Positions 32,200 to 41,909 are shown, counted from the first letter of the stretch. The stretch is DNA of 64,000 nt from an uncultured Bacteroidota bacterium (GCA_937872515.1 CALMSX010000057.1:1-64000), one strand, 5' to 3'. Program-made: numbers and translations. Notes: generated by a model from the letters alone, not told the origin.

Positions 32200-35100
32200 A
32201 TGTCAACAAAAAAAGTAAAAATATTAGCCATAGTGCTTGGAGGAGTGTTGTTCTTATCAACCACAAAATTTTTAACAGCTAAAATGAATGCAGAAAAGAA
32301 TTTTTTCTTTTCTGAACATGCCCCAACAGCAAAAAAGACCGACGAGTTACCGCCCTTGCCCTCTGTCAATTTGTCTATAAATCAAAACAATGCGTCAGAA
32401 GCATTAAGCAGCCCAATTACAATAACTTTGACAACGGATTTTCCGGTATCAGGAAATCAAACCATTGGATTAATGGTAAGTGGCATGGGCATTACCACTG
32501 GAGATTACTACCTTACTAAAACTACAGTGACCGTCCTCTCAGGGCAAAGTACGGGTACCTCCCTATTGGTCATTGCAGATGATGCTGTGTCAGAAAACAT
32601 GGAACAATTGACCATTTCGATGGTTACCTTTAGTTCAGGGGTTGTAAGCGGGAATAATAGCAGTGCAATTATTAATATTGAAAATAATGATTGCAGCTTT
32701 GTAAATCACCTATCTACCTTTTCGTCCAGCCTTGGTGCAGAAATTGCCACCTATGATGCCGGTAGTCAACAAGTATATACCGTTGCCGGAGATGTCATTG
32801 AAAGGCTTACAATAAGTAATAGCGGCGTTTTGGCATTGTCAGGAAGTGTGGTACCAGGGTTTGTCACCCCTTCAGGATATACCGCCATTCCCAACAGTGT
32901 AGCATCAAAAAACGGGATAATAGCGGCATCCTTTGCCATTAAAAACAATACAAGCTCTGCTCAGGATTCAGGATTGGTAGCCTTTTATCAGGCTTCTGAT
33001 GCTTCTTATATTCATTCTATCAGGGTTGGTTACCTTCCGGATATGGTAACATTTTCGCCCAATGGCCAGTATGTATTGACAGCCAACGAAGGGGAACCCA
33101 ATAGTTACGGACAGGCCAACTCCTTCGATCCTGAAGGCAGTGTTTCTATCATTGATATCTCCGGAGGAATCTTATCCGCTCAGGTTACCACCGCCGGCTT
33201 TTCATCCTTTAATGGTCAATTGGCCACCCTAAAATCATCAGGTGTAAGAATCTATGGCCCGGGAGCCAGTGTGGCACAAGATATGGAGCCGGAGTACATC
33301 GCTTTCTCGCACGATGGCAATACTGCCATGGTAACCTTACAGGAAAACAATGCTTTCGCCAAACTTGACATGGGGACAAAAACCATAACTCAGATCATTC
33401 CCATGGGTTTGAAGAATCACAACATCACTGGAAATGGCTTTGACGCAAGTGACAGAGATTCTACCAGTAGTTTAGGTAAAATCAACATCAAAACCTGGCC
33501 GGTGAAGGGCATGTATGAGCCTGATGCCATTGCTTCCCTTTTCTACAACGGACAAGACTATTATTTTACCGCCAATGAAGGGGATGCACGCGACTATACA
33601 GGTTATGCCGAAGAAATACGGGTAGGTGCCTCAGGATATGTTTTAGATCCGAGTCTTTTTCCTACTGCAGCGACCTTAAAAAACAATGCCAATCTGGGAA
33701 GATTACAATTGACGAAGGCAACCGGTGATCTTGACAACGATACAGATTTCGACGAAATACATTCCATGGGAGCGAGATCATTTACCGTTTGGAATTCGGC
33801 AGGAAGTCTGGTTTTTGACAGTGGTGATCAATTAGAACAAATCACAGCTGTCAAATCTCCCTCCTTGTTTAATTCTGAAGGGCTCAGCTCGCAATTCGAT
33901 TCAAGAAGTGACAATAAAGGTCCGGAGCCAGAGGGCATTGCTATCGGTGTAGTCAATAATAAGCCCTACGTTTTTGTAGGACTGGAAAGAACGGGGGATG
34001 TTATGGTTTACGACATCTCGAACCCCGCCTTGCCACAGTATGTACAGTACATCAACACACCTCAGGATATGGCAGTAGAGGGATTGTTGTTTGTGCCTGC
34101 CAACCAAAGTCCAACCGGTAAGGCCCTTCTTATCACCACAGCAGAGGTGAGCAAGACGGTCACCGCTTATGAATTAGGTAGCAACCAGCAAAACTATTAT
34201 ACCGATGAAGATGGCGACGGGTTTGGTACAGGTGACGTGGTGTTTATAGATTGCGGTCCGGTAGAAGGATTTGCCAATGAAACCGGTGATTGTGATGACC
34301 ATAACGCCAGTATTTATCCAGATGCCCAAGAAATATGTGACAATACCGACAACAATTGCAATCAACAAATCGATGAAGGATGTGGTTGTACCAATGAAAT
34401 AGCACATAATTATGATCCCAATGCCCTAATGGATGATGGCACATGTATGACTTGTTTTGATAATGCCCAAAATGGTACTGAAACTGGCATTGACTGCGGC
34501 GGTCCTCTTTGCGTTCCATGTTCACCTCCAGTAGCCGTTTGTGGCAATATAGTAACCGTGTATGCCAATGCTGGCAATTTGGCTTACAACGGGCCTTCGA
34601 CAGCAGACGTGTACCTCATTCCCGCTCTTGATTTAGATGCAGGCTCTACTTATTCAGGACCAGTACTCAGGACAGTGGCGAGAACACTTACGAATGTTGG
34701 CTTCAATTGGACCAGCCAGGGTGCTTGCATAGATGTTACACCTAACAACGTTTACAACAACATTGACAAAGGTCTTGTACACAAAAACTGCTTGCCTGTA
34801 ACACCAGCAGATTTTAATAAAATAAGAAATTTTGAAATGAAAATAGCTGATGGGAACGGCAATTCTACCTGTACCGGCAGATACATAGTGGTTAATGGAA
34901 ATCCTGCACCTACCAACAGTGAAACTGGAGAAATCAATGAAGAGGCAACCACACGCGAAAGTGAAGCGGATGCATCAATATCGCTCTACCCCAATCCCGG
35001 AACCGGTCTATTAAATGTGATTTTACCCAATTCTTTCGTATCAGAGAGGACATCAATAACCATTTTCAACTCAATGGGCATTCAAATTTCCCAAATAAAA

Positions 35101-35214
35101 GAGGTATTTGCGCCCGTTACGTCGATGGATACAAACGCTTTGACTCCAGGTGTTTATTTGGTTTACGTTACCTTGGATGGTGAAACCCTCATTAAAAAGT
35201 GGGTGAAAATGTAA
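32200..35214 (+). CDS. T9SS-exported choice-of-anchor I protein
   Basis: 1004 residues. Signal anchor at 7-25. A Calx-beta-like domain spans about 55-165 (ITITLTTDFPVSGNQTI, VIADDAVSENMEQLTISM). A large beta-propeller-like choice-of-anchor I region spans about 170-640 (YVLTANEGEPNSYG, YFTANEGDARDYTGY, RSFTVWNSAG, PEPEGIAIG). A cysteine-rich MopE-like calcium segment follows (DEDGDGFG, CDDHNASIYPDAQEICDNTDNNC). The C-terminal T9SS type A sorting domain starts ISLYPNPGTGLLNV and ends LIKKWVKM. Surface-attached or secreted; relatives are sometimes called alkaline-phosphatase-like, but the substrate is unknown. Confidence 0.88.
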   Translation: MSTKKVKILAIVLGGVLFLSTTKFLTAKMNAEKNFFFSEHAPTAKKTDELPPLPSVNLSINQNNASEALSSPITITLTTDFPVSGNQTIGLMVSGMGITTGDYYLTKTTVTVLSGQSTGTSLLVIADDAVSENMEQLTISMVTFSSGVVSGNNSSAIINIENNDCSFVNHLSTFSSSLGAEIATYDAGSQQVYTVAGDVIERLTISNSGVLALSGSVVPGFVTPSGYTAIPNSVASKNGIIAASFAIKNNTSSAQDSGLVAFYQASDASYIHSIRVGYLPDMVTFSPNGQYVLTANEGEPNSYGQANSFDPEGSVSIIDISGGILSAQVTTAGFSSFNGQLATLKSSGVRIYGPGASVAQDMEPEYIAFSHDGNTAMVTLQENNAFAKLDMGTKTITQIIPMGLKNHNITGNGFDASDRDSTSSLGKINIKTWPVKGMYEPDAIASLFYNGQDYYFTANEGDARDYTGYAEEIRVGASGYVLDPSLFPTAATLKNNANLGRLQLTKATGDLDNDTDFDEIHSMGARSFTVWNSAGSLVFDSGDQLEQITAVKSPSLFNSEGLSSQFDSRSDNKGPEPEGIAIGVVNNKPYVFVGLERTGDVMVYDISNPALPQYVQYINTPQDMAVEGLLFVPANQSPTGKALLITTAEVSKTVTAYELGSNQQNYYTDEDGDGFGTGDVVFIDCGPVEGFANETGDCDDHNASIYPDAQEICDNTDNNCNQQIDEGCGCTNEIAHNYDPNALMDDGTCMTCFDNAQNGTETGIDCGGPLCVPCSPPVAVCGNIVTVYANAGNLAYNGPSTADVYLIPALDLDAGSTYSGPVLRTVARTLTNVGFNWTSQGACIDVTPNNVYNNIDKGLVHKNCLPVTPADFNKIRNFEMKIADGNGNSTCTGRYIVVNGNPAPTNSETGEINEEATTRESEADASISLYPNPGTGLLNVILPNSFVSERTSITIFNSMGIQISQIKEVFAPVTSMDTNALTPGVYLVYVTLDGETLIKKWVKM

Positions 35215-35231
35215 TACAAACAGAACAAATT

Positions 35232-35268
35232 AAAATGGCGTGCCCCAAAAAGGTGCGCCATTTTTATT
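35232..35268 (+). terminator. Terminator of the choice-of-anchor gene
   Basis: AAAATGGCG (35232-35240) pairs with CGCCATTTT (35256-35264), followed by further T. It lies 18 bp after the stop codon. Confidence 0.85.
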
Positions 35269-35338
35269 TCTGCTTGTCACTTTAACCTCAAAATACTACA
35301 CCTAACTCAAAAAAAACAACACTCAACAAACCTTCCCA

Positions 35339-35368
35339 TTTGGAAAAGTTTGATTAACTCTACCTTTG
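35339..35368 (+). promoter_or_regulatory. Promoter of the 35407-37203 operon
   Basis: TTTG (35339-35342), 18-bp spacer, TACCTTTG (35361-35368). Predicted start near 35375, downstream of an in-frame ATG at 35350. This supports the start codon at 35407. Confidence 0.6.
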
Positions 35369-35406
35369 TTTCATCAATGAACCTAAATAAATTCAGAAGA
35401 GACAAA

Positions 35407-35709
35407 ATGGAGTTTTTATCAAAAATGTCTTATTACATCATGTTTGGCCTTAGCGGCCTCGCGTGTTTGTTTAATTGTGCCAATGCCCTCTACGTATCTA
35501 CTCAACAAGTAGGGAAATCATCAGAAGTCATTATCCTTCTATTGGGGGGCATTCTGATGGCAGGTGGCATGTACTTAACTTATGCCCAAACCATGGCAGC
35601 AGAAAAATACCTGCTTGGATGTGGCCTGCTCGGCCTCACCTGGTTGTGCGTGTTGATTGAGCTCTTTGTGGGTTTCTTCTTTTTTAATGGCCCTATTCAC
35701 TGGCAGTAA
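35407..35709 (+). CDS. Small membrane protein ending in GPIHW
   Basis: 100 residues from ATG 35407, with three hydrophobic segments (about 8-28, 38-57, 66-92). It ends FFFFNGPIHWQ. That ending resembles FAGPIRWN of the protein at 37218-37535, which lies in the convergent operon, so the two may be distant paralogues. No known family recognised. First gene of a tight four-gene unit (gaps 1, 3 and 5 bp). Confidence 0.65.
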   Translation: MEFLSKMSYYIMFGLSGLACLFNCANALYVSTQQVGKSSEVIILLLGGILMAGGMYLTYAQTMAAEKYLLGCGLLGLTWLCVLIELFVGFFFFNGPIHWQ

Positions 35710-35710
35710 G

Positions 35711-36004
35711 ATGCTGATTATAGTCAAGTTGTTTTATTACTGTTTTTTGGCAGCAACAGCCCTGCTTAGCGGCTACTACGTAATAAATGGCGTTACTGGT
35801 TTATCTGCCCAAAACAATCCTATGTACATCAAACAATGGTTGGCTGTAGTTAGTTTTTATGGCCTTTGGCGGGTCTATAGAGCTTATGTAGCTGGTGAGC
35901 AACAAAACCGGTTTGTAGAAGGTCTGCTTCAACTTGCCCATTGTTGGCTTGCCTGGGCTGTACTTTTGTTGCTTTATGCAGTAGTTACCAAATTGATCAA
36001 ATAA
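35711..36004 (+). CDS. Small membrane protein, partner of the GPIHW protein
   Basis: 97 residues from ATG 35711, one base after the preceding stop. An upstream GTG at 35657 would overlap and is unlikely. Three hydrophobic segments, with a central basic stretch (WRVYRAYVAGEQQNR) and a C-terminus VVTKLIK. The protein at 37537-37815 has similar length and ends EKLIKAN. Function unknown. Confidence 0.6.
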   Translation: MLIIVKLFYYCFLAATALLSGYYVINGVTGLSAQNNPMYIKQWLAVVSFYGLWRVYRAYVAGEQQNRFVEGLLQLAHCWLAWAVLLLLYAVVTKLIK

Positions 36005-36007
36005 GTC

Positions 36008-36583
36008 ATGATTAAAAATATTTTCTGGGGGATATGTATTACACTCCCGACCCTAATCCAATTGTCAGCCGGTTCCTCTAACATCCCAGAGGGCCGGCTT
36101 GTTTGTATAATGGAAAGTGATACTACCAAAGCCAAACAAACCATTCAACAGTTTTTGTTTTGGTATAAAAAAAACTATTGGGAAGTCAATAAAACAGGCT
36201 TGAGTTTTGTAAATAAAAAAGGATTCTACGAGGTAGATACAGCAGCGTGTGCCAGGTACCTGGATGTTTTGATGGGCAGTGGTTATTTGAGCACCAACTA
36301 TAAAAAGCTATGGCAAGATTATTTTTTTTCAAAGGCTGAATGGTGGAAAACAAACCCCCAATCCGAAGGACCGCCTGAAGGTTTTGACTACGATCTGGTG
36401 CTATTGACACAAGAGCCGGAATTGTTTTTTGACAAGCCGGATACTTTAACCTACAAGGTGGAAGAAATAACGCCCACTCTTGCTGTGATTTCCGTAAAAG
36501 CAGATTGGACCTTATACTTTGAGATGACCTATGCAAAAGGTAAATGGAAGATTGACTATATCTCAGGAGAAGGCTTTGATTAA
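36008..36583 (+). CDS. DUF3828-like secreted protein
   Basis: 191 residues with an N-terminal hydrophobic signal (IFWGICITLPTLIQLSAGS). The rest fits DUF3828: FLFWYKKNYWEV near the start, YLSTNYKKLWQDYFFSKAEWW, and GPPEGFDYDLVLLTQEPELFF in the middle, then a beta-rich end (WKIDYISGEGFD). Likely periplasmic. It is the third gene of the operon starting at 35407. Confidence 0.65.
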   Translation: MIKNIFWGICITLPTLIQLSAGSSNIPEGRLVCIMESDTTKAKQTIQQFLFWYKKNYWEVNKTGLSFVNKKGFYEVDTAACARYLDVLMGSGYLSTNYKKLWQDYFFSKAEWWKTNPQSEGPPEGFDYDLVLLTQEPELFFDKPDTLTYKVEEITPTLAVISVKADWTLYFEMTYAKGKWKIDYISGEGFD

Positions 36584-36588
36584 ATCAA

Positions 36589-37203
36589 ATGAAAAAAAGA
36601 TATTCTTCTGAGCCGATAAGATTTTATGACATTAGTGATTCTTATCTAGTCCAATGTCCCAATTGCCATAAGATGGCAGTCATCCGTCTACCCTCATTTT
36701 TAGAAGCCAAAAAGGCGGAGGCCAAATGTTTGTGTTGTCAATGGAGGATGCGGTATGAAGAACGAATCACCTATGTACCCGCCTTGAGATCATTCTGCGC
36801 TTCGTGTAAAAAATCCATGGACCTGCCCCGGATTGAGTTGCCAAAACCCAATCAACATACTTACGTTAAATGTTCCAATTGCCAATTTCCAAACAAAGTG
36901 ACGAGGTGGGAAAAAAATTTAAAAAGATATCCTCATGAAGGAAAGGCTGACCCCATTTTCGGATTGTCATTGTATTTTCAAACAAGCATTGGGAATGACC
37001 TTTTCTGGGTTATCAATGTGCGGCATTTGGATGAAATTCTATCCTATATCAGTGCGCACTTAAGAGAAAGGACTACTACCCGCTTTAACATGACAATGGT
37101 AGAGAAACTGCCCAAATTTGTTATACGCGCCCATAACCGTGAAAAAATAATATCGATTCTTACCGCCTGGAAAAAAGAAATTATGCTCACACAAATTCAA
37201 TAA
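36589..37203 (+). CDS. Zinc-ribbon protein of unknown function
   Basis: 204 residues with three Cys-x2-Cys knuckle pairs or halves: CPNCHK (about 24-27), CLCCQW (about 47-50), CASCKK (about 69-72) and CSNCQF (about 94-97), enough for two zinc ribbons. The C-terminal half (about 115-204) is a mixed alpha/beta domain without a recognised family. Probably cytoplasmic, binding nucleic acid or protein. Last gene of the plus-strand operon; the next gene is convergent. Confidence 0.7.
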   Translation: MKKRYSSEPIRFYDISDSYLVQCPNCHKMAVIRLPSFLEAKKAEAKCLCCQWRMRYEERITYVPALRSFCASCKKSMDLPRIELPKPNQHTYVKCSNCQFPNKVTRWEKNLKRYPHEGKADPIFGLSLYFQTSIGNDLFWVINVRHLDEILSYISAHLRERTTTRFNMTMVEKLPKFVIRAHNREKIISILTAWKKEIMLTQIQ

Positions 37204-37217
37204 AATACTACTTGGAT

Positions 37218-37535
37218 TTAATTCCAACGAATGGGGCCGGCAAAGGTATTAATCGCCAGCACTATCAAAAGAAAAAGGGCCATGATGCCCAATAACAGGC
37301 CGGGGATACTTACCATAACGAGCGCCCATTTTTCCATTCCTGCTATTTTTTTAATCACAAAAGCCAGAAGCAAATAGAAAAATCCCAGGTAGATAACAGG
37401 ATTTACAGAAAGAAATTCTAATTGAAGATCGTCCCAAAGCCAAATCACCAGCACCAACAATTCAATAGACCACAAGATCCAAAAGATGCTAGACTTCCTA
37501 TCTTTTTTAACTGAAGTAATTACACCATCTCCCAC
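37218..37535 (-). CDS. Small membrane protein ending in GPIRW
   Basis: 105 residues from GTG 37535; no in-frame ATG is near. A basic N-terminus (KKDRKSS) precedes three or four hydrophobic segments. It ends INTFAGPIRWN, like FFNGPIHWQ of 35407-35709. It begins 1 base from the stop of the gene at 37537, so translation is coupled. Confidence 0.6.
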   Translation of the reverse strand: MGDGVITSVKKDRKSSIFWILWSIELLVLVIWLWDDLQLEFLSVNPVIYLGFFYLLLAFVIKKIAGMEKWALVMVSIPGLLLGIMALFLLIVLAINTFAGPIRWN

Positions 37536-37536
37536 G

Positions 37537-37815
37537 TCAATTGGCTTTGATCAGCTTTTCTATCAACTTAGGGTGGATGATTTCGAGCAATAAATGAGCC
37601 AACATTACCACTCCGGCTGCCAATGAAAATCCCAGTTGACACAAAGAAAACGAGATGACGATCAGTAGGCCTGTAAATATCACTTCCGAAGACGCCGCAT
37701 TTACACCATCTTTGGTACCGAATTGATGACCCGAAGCCATCAACCATTTATAGTTTTGGTAGAGAAAATAAGCCAGGTAAATTGGCCAAACAATGTTGCA
37801 AATTTCTATTTTCAT
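37537..37815 (-). CDS. Small membrane protein, partner of the GPIRW protein
   Basis: 92 residues, three hydrophobic segments, ending PKLIEKLIKAN. Size and ending resemble the 35711-36004 product. It lies between a coiled-coil lipoprotein gene and the GPIRW gene in a minus-strand unit. No known family recognised. Confidence 0.6.
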   Translation of the reverse strand: MKIEICNIVWPIYLAYFLYQNYKWLMASGHQFGTKDGVNAASSEVIFTGLLIVISFSLCQLGFSLAAGVVMLAHLLLEIIHPKLIEKLIKAN

Positions 37816-37826
37816 TGCTACACCTA

Positions 37827-38357
37827 TTAATAGAATACAAAGCCTAGTTTTTCCAGTGATTTTTTGAGTTTTTTATCACTGATATTTTGTTTGGTACGCT
37901 TGACCAGGTGGATATTCAGAGAATCTTGTTTCTGAAGAGCCAAAGACAGGTTAAGTACCTTCAGATTTTTGACCTCCAATTCTTCCAGCATCTTTTTAAT
38001 GATGTCTGCATTTACAGCATTGGAATTGTGAAGATCGGTGATTCTTTTATTGAGATCTTCATTGGCTTCTTTAACAAAGGCCGTATTATTTTCAGATGCT
38101 TTGATCAGTTCATCCTTCATGAGTAAATCATTTTGGAGAGCATTTATTTTTTGGTTCGCCACCTGGGTTTCTGCTTTGGAGGATTCCAAACTAACTCTCA
38201 ACGCTGCATTTTGCACCTTGCATGAGTCGATGGTTTGATTGGCCATTTCTAACTTATTTTCCAATAAGCTGTACTTACTTTCCGCTGTTTTCAACCTTTT
38301 GGAAGAAACGCAGGAAATCATTGCCAAGGTAAGGCCTGCCACAATATATTTTTTCAT
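37827..38357 (-). CDS. Coiled-coil lipoprotein
   Basis: 176 residues. Lipobox MISC with Cys16 at the end of a short signal peptide. The rest (about 20-165) is a long heptad-patterned coiled coil (KTAESKYSLLENKLEMANQTI and onward) with a basic end. It resembles the helical stalk found before OmpA domains in Bacteroidota, but no OmpA domain is present. Likely a periplasmic or outer-membrane scaffold. Confidence 0.75.
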   Translation of the reverse strand: MKKYIVAGLTLAMISCVSSKRLKTAESKYSLLENKLEMANQTIDSCKVQNAALRVSLESSKAETQVANQKINALQNDLLMKDELIKASENNTAFVKEANEDLNKRITDLHNSNAVNADIIKKMLEELEVKNLKVLNLSLALQKQDSLNIHLVKRTKQNISDKKLKKSLEKLGFVFY

Positions 38358-38388
38358 TGGTTGTATATTTTAGTTTGTTTTGTTTTAG

Positions 38389-39189
38389 TTAATTGTCATA
38401 GATACATGCCAGAATTTCCTGGGTACCCATGAGTACCATGCGCATTGCCAGAAAAATGACTGCCAGCGTCAGGCCTGATTTCCATAGAGCATGATACCAT
38501 TTGTCTTTCATCAGCTTGTACGCTAAAACAAATAAGATGCCCAACTCTGCTATCATGACCAGGAACCTGGAAAAATGATAAAAGCCTGGAAATACAACAC
38601 TGATTAGATTAATAACCACTTCCAGCAACATGAGCTGCCCCATCATAAAGGTGATGGCCGTTGCTAACTCTGCCAGGTTGTATTTAGAAGATGGAAATAA
38701 AATCTTGTTACATAGTACATAAACTGGTATGATGAGCAAAGAAAAAAAACTTCCATAGTCATCTATTAACTGTTCAAATACAATGTCACTCTTTAATTGG
38801 ACCAGTTGATCCACTTCCACATCAAAAGTATTTTCTGATAAGTTGGCTAAGTCAAATTTGGTATATACAAAAAAGTTAATACTGAGATTTAGAAAAAAAT
38901 ATTTAAAGGGAATGTAAGACTCATTTCTTTCTCCTTTGATATACCTCGCTATAAAATTAGCGGGTCTAAAAAGCAAACCTTTAAATGTATGAACATAATT
39001 GGTTTCTATGTCAGAAAAGAAATCCAGAATGCTGCCCAAAAGACTTTTTAAAGAAATTCGTTTGTGTTGCAAAGTGTTGCCACAGGCGGAGCAATAGCTA
39101 CCCGTGTCTTTGTGCCCACAAGCTGGACACTCAACAGTTTCTTCGTGCTGTGTAGAATGGTTGGCCAACGAAATTGTTTTGCTTTGCAT
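38389..39189 (-). CDS. DUF3667 membrane protein with zinc ribbon
   Basis: 266 residues. An N-terminal zinc ribbon (ECPACGHKDTGSYCSACG, about 20-40) is followed by the DUF3667 signature (TFKGLLFRPANFIARYIKGERNESYIPFKYFFLNLS) and about five membrane helices. The family is widespread in Bacteroidota and uncharacterised. Probable first gene of the unit 39189 to 37218. A TATATTTG box at 39199-39192 on the minus strand is a likely -7 element, with TTTG at 39219-39216 and a short spacer of 16 bp. Confidence 0.85.
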   Translation of the reverse strand: MQSKTISLANHSTQHEETVECPACGHKDTGSYCSACGNTLQHKRISLKSLLGSILDFFSDIETNYVHTFKGLLFRPANFIARYIKGERNESYIPFKYFFLNLSINFFVYTKFDLANLSENTFDVEVDQLVQLKSDIVFEQLIDDYGSFFSLLIIPVYVLCNKILFPSSKYNLAELATAITFMMGQLMLLEVVINLISVVFPGFYHFSRFLVMIAELGILFVLAYKLMKDKWYHALWKSGLTLAVIFLAMRMVLMGTQEILACIYDN

Positions 39190-39447
39190 CTCAAATATAT
39201 TGATAAATTATTCGACAAAGATGATTTTAATTTAAAAGAGCCTAAAATCTGAAGGGCTGAGATGTAGTAATTTCCAATTAAAGTGTTGGAATTTCGGGCT
39301 GAAATGTTTTCTAATAACTTTGCCCCTTTATCTTATTTATTGATAATCTGTAAGTTACAATCCATCTTTAATGAGCTACGGTAAAAATCGTAGTTCTTTA
39401 ACCAAGCTTCCGTCAAAGCCAAATTTTTGAAAGAAACGGCAAGGATT

Positions 39448-40218
39448 TTACCTTCCAACAGCAAAATAATTAATTGAATTGGTGAATCCATTGAGAACAT
39501 CTGTTTGATTTTGCCGCCATATGCCCTCCCTAATTTTGACCAGTTTACTGAAGCTAAGGTGGGCGAGCGTATCGCCGGAGGCAGAAAGCTGGGTTATAGT
39601 ATGAACCGGAAATGTATCACGAATTCCCATTGATTCATCCGGGAACAGATCGTGACCTATGCCATTGAGATCAAGGTTGAAGCAATTTTCTGCCAGGGTA
39701 TCCAATACAATAGTATAGACAAAAGCTACATGGTTTCCCTGATCTGAAACTATGACCTGCCTCTTGTCCTTTGAAGGATATCGGTATGTAAATTGCTGAT
39801 AGGACTGGTTGGCATAAGTGGCATAAAAGGCGTAACCCAGCCTGCCGTGATCATCATATTCAAATCCTGATTCAACTTGCAGATTACCTGATTTGTCTTT
39901 GACCATTCCCTGACTGATCCTCCCGTTTTTATCTAAAATATAATACTGACTTGCATCCCAATCGTTTTGTTTACCACCATTGATACGCATTAGGGCTTTG
40001 TCAAGGTAAATAAAAAAAGTGGTATCGGTACCCGTCACAATAGACGCCAGTTGACCGGATGAATCGTAATTAAAACGCTGCACCTGTTCTCTGTCTTCAT
40101 TGTAAACAATGCTATCAATTCGATCACAATGGTTAGAATTATAAAAATAATTATGTGGATTTTCCTGCCAAAAAACGGCCAGGATCATTAACAACGGAGC
40201 CAAAGAAACCAGTTTCAT
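39448..40218 (-). CDS. Secreted protein with RHS-like YD motifs (DUF4595-like)
   Basis: 256 residues from ATG 40218, which opens a signal peptide (MKLVSLAPLLMILAVFW). An ATG at 40278 lies inside the upstream gene and is unlikely. The body has YD-type phrases (RFNYDSSGQLASIV, SGFEYDDHGRLGYAFY, FTYRYPSKD) as in RHS/DUF4595 beta proteins. The end FTNSINYFAVGR is not a T9SS sorting domain. It starts 4 bp after the upstream gene and is probably co-expressed. Confidence 0.65.
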   Translation of the reverse strand: MKLVSLAPLLMILAVFWQENPHNYFYNSNHCDRIDSIVYNEDREQVQRFNYDSSGQLASIVTGTDTTFFIYLDKALMRINGGKQNDWDASQYYILDKNGRISQGMVKDKSGNLQVESGFEYDDHGRLGYAFYATYANQSYQQFTYRYPSKDKRQVIVSDQGNHVAFVYTIVLDTLAENCFNLDLNGIGHDLFPDESMGIRDTFPVHTITQLSASGDTLAHLSFSKLVKIREGIWRQNQTDVLNGFTNSINYFAVGR

Positions 40219-40222
40219 ACTA

Positions 40223-41680
40223 TTACTCGTGGATGTAATTATGGGTACTGTATTTTCCGTCCCCCTGAACCACCACATGGTACAACGCTGCGGGCAACTT
40301 GCTTACATTTAACTGCATCTCTCCAGTTTCCACCCCGTGGTCTTCCATCCACATTTTTCCATGGGTATCAAAAATGAAAACTGACATCTTAGAAAACACA
40401 TGGCCGCTTTCAGCTGCTATGTTTAACACTTGATTTCCCGGGTTAGGATAAATAGAAACTGCCTGAACCCCGATAGCCTCCTCCACAGAAGAAACAATTG
40501 CATCAGGGAAAAACTGGTAAAAGATCTCTCCCGACACCAGCAGGTCGGAACTGCTTCCAGATCTTTTGGCAATAACATGAAAAGGCACCATGCCTGGCAC
40601 TACATCCACCAATCGCGAGAAGGAAAAATACTCTTTTTCATAAGCCACCGAATAACTTTGCATGACAATTGCCGTATCCAATAATTGAGCATTTGCTCCC
40701 TGGGTCAATCCCATTATAAGGCTTCCTTCATTGGCGGCAGACGCTGAACCTGTTGTTCTGATCAGAAGCTTTCCTTTTACATCGGCTTTATAATCAAATG
40801 AACCAACTACCGTATCATTTAAGTTGACAAAAGACTCAAATCTGGAGATATCGTAAGCACTGTCATGAAAGACCAAATTGCTATAGACTGCATTTTCTTT
40901 TGTGTTCAAATTGCCCGCTGTTTTATTGCCCAACAAATACAGGTGGGTGCTATTAGCATCTCTTTCGAAACAAGTTTGCATTGAAATATTTCTGCTGTTA
41001 TAAATACTGGTGAATCCCAGTTCTTTGTGCGGTAGATCTGAGCTCCAAAGGGTGTCAGTGCTGAATTGATAATCAATTCGATCACCTGCCAATCCAAAGT
41101 GGGATCCATCATAAGAAACACAAAAATATTTATCATCACCTGGTGGGACTTCAAAACTTTTGATAACTCTTTCCGGCGTTTTGAAGTCAAAAGGATAAAT
41201 ATAAAAACCCAGGCCGTTTTGACTGTTTACACCTTCTTCGTCAGGAATAAATACCACTGTCATGCTTCCAGTGACATCCGCATAGCCGGTACCCAGTCTG
41301 TCTGTCCAGTTATGGGCCATGGCAAATATTTTTTGTTTACCTGCTTCTACCTTCCAGGTACGTGAATGGCTGAAGGTTTTTTGAAAGTGAGTTGAGTCAA
41401 GGGCATAAGTTGACACATTGCCATCGTTGGTCTGCCATTGAGGGCTAAGGTGGGTTGCCAGGGTAATCACATCTCCTTTACTAACCCGGGTATAGCCATC
41501 AAATTTTGACCAAAGCGTACCTTCAGAGGGCAAGTCCATTTCTATGGAATCCAATAAAAAAGGTTTAGGTGTACGCAAATAAACATCTTGTGCATTTATC
41601 CTTTTGGTCATTGCCAAACTTTGGGCAATACCAGCGCAGAGGGTTGAAATAAATAGAATTCCTGTAAAGAAATATTTCAT
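40223..41680 (-). CDS. T9SS-secreted protein of unknown function
   Basis: 485 residues. Signal peptide MKYFFTGILFISTLCAGIAQ. The body is beta-rich and has no recognised catalytic motif. It ends in a T9SS type A sorting domain (VSIYPNPGNQVLNIAAE, FDTHGKMW, LPAALYHVVVQGDGK), so it is exported across the outer membrane by the type IX system. First gene of a two-gene unit. Confidence 0.75.
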   Translation of the reverse strand: MKYFFTGILFISTLCAGIAQSLAMTKRINAQDVYLRTPKPFLLDSIEMDLPSEGTLWSKFDGYTRVSKGDVITLATHLSPQWQTNDGNVSTYALDSTHFQKTFSHSRTWKVEAGKQKIFAMAHNWTDRLGTGYADVTGSMTVVFIPDEEGVNSQNGLGFYIYPFDFKTPERVIKSFEVPPGDDKYFCVSYDGSHFGLAGDRIDYQFSTDTLWSSDLPHKELGFTSIYNSRNISMQTCFERDANSTHLYLLGNKTAGNLNTKENAVYSNLVFHDSAYDISRFESFVNLNDTVVGSFDYKADVKGKLLIRTTGSASAANEGSLIMGLTQGANAQLLDTAIVMQSYSVAYEKEYFSFSRLVDVVPGMVPFHVIAKRSGSSSDLLVSGEIFYQFFPDAIVSSVEEAIGVQAVSIYPNPGNQVLNIAAESGHVFSKMSVFIFDTHGKMWMEDHGVETGEMQLNVSKLPAALYHVVVQGDGKYSTHNYIHE

Positions 41681-41862
41681 GTTGTAATTTTTATTGATGA
41701 CGCAAATTTGACACCTTTCAGCACAGTAAAGGTGACAAAACAGGTTGAAGGGTTACAACTTTCATTTGAAGTGTACAGAATTTGGAGTGAAGGGTGAAAA
41801 CTTAAATAAAAGAGGCGAAACCGAGTCACGCTTCAATTCTTTTTTACAACATTTCAATCAAA

Positions 41863-41870
41863 TAAATTTG
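41863..41870 (+). promoter_or_regulatory. -7 element for the globin gene
   Basis: TAAATTTG matches TAnnTTTG. The expected start near 41877 places the ATG at 41910 in a 33-nt leader and rules out the upstream ATG at 41745. Confidence 0.5.
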
Positions 41871-41909
41871 TACCCATGTGGCAGTGGAGCCATATTTGCA
41901 AAAAAAAAG

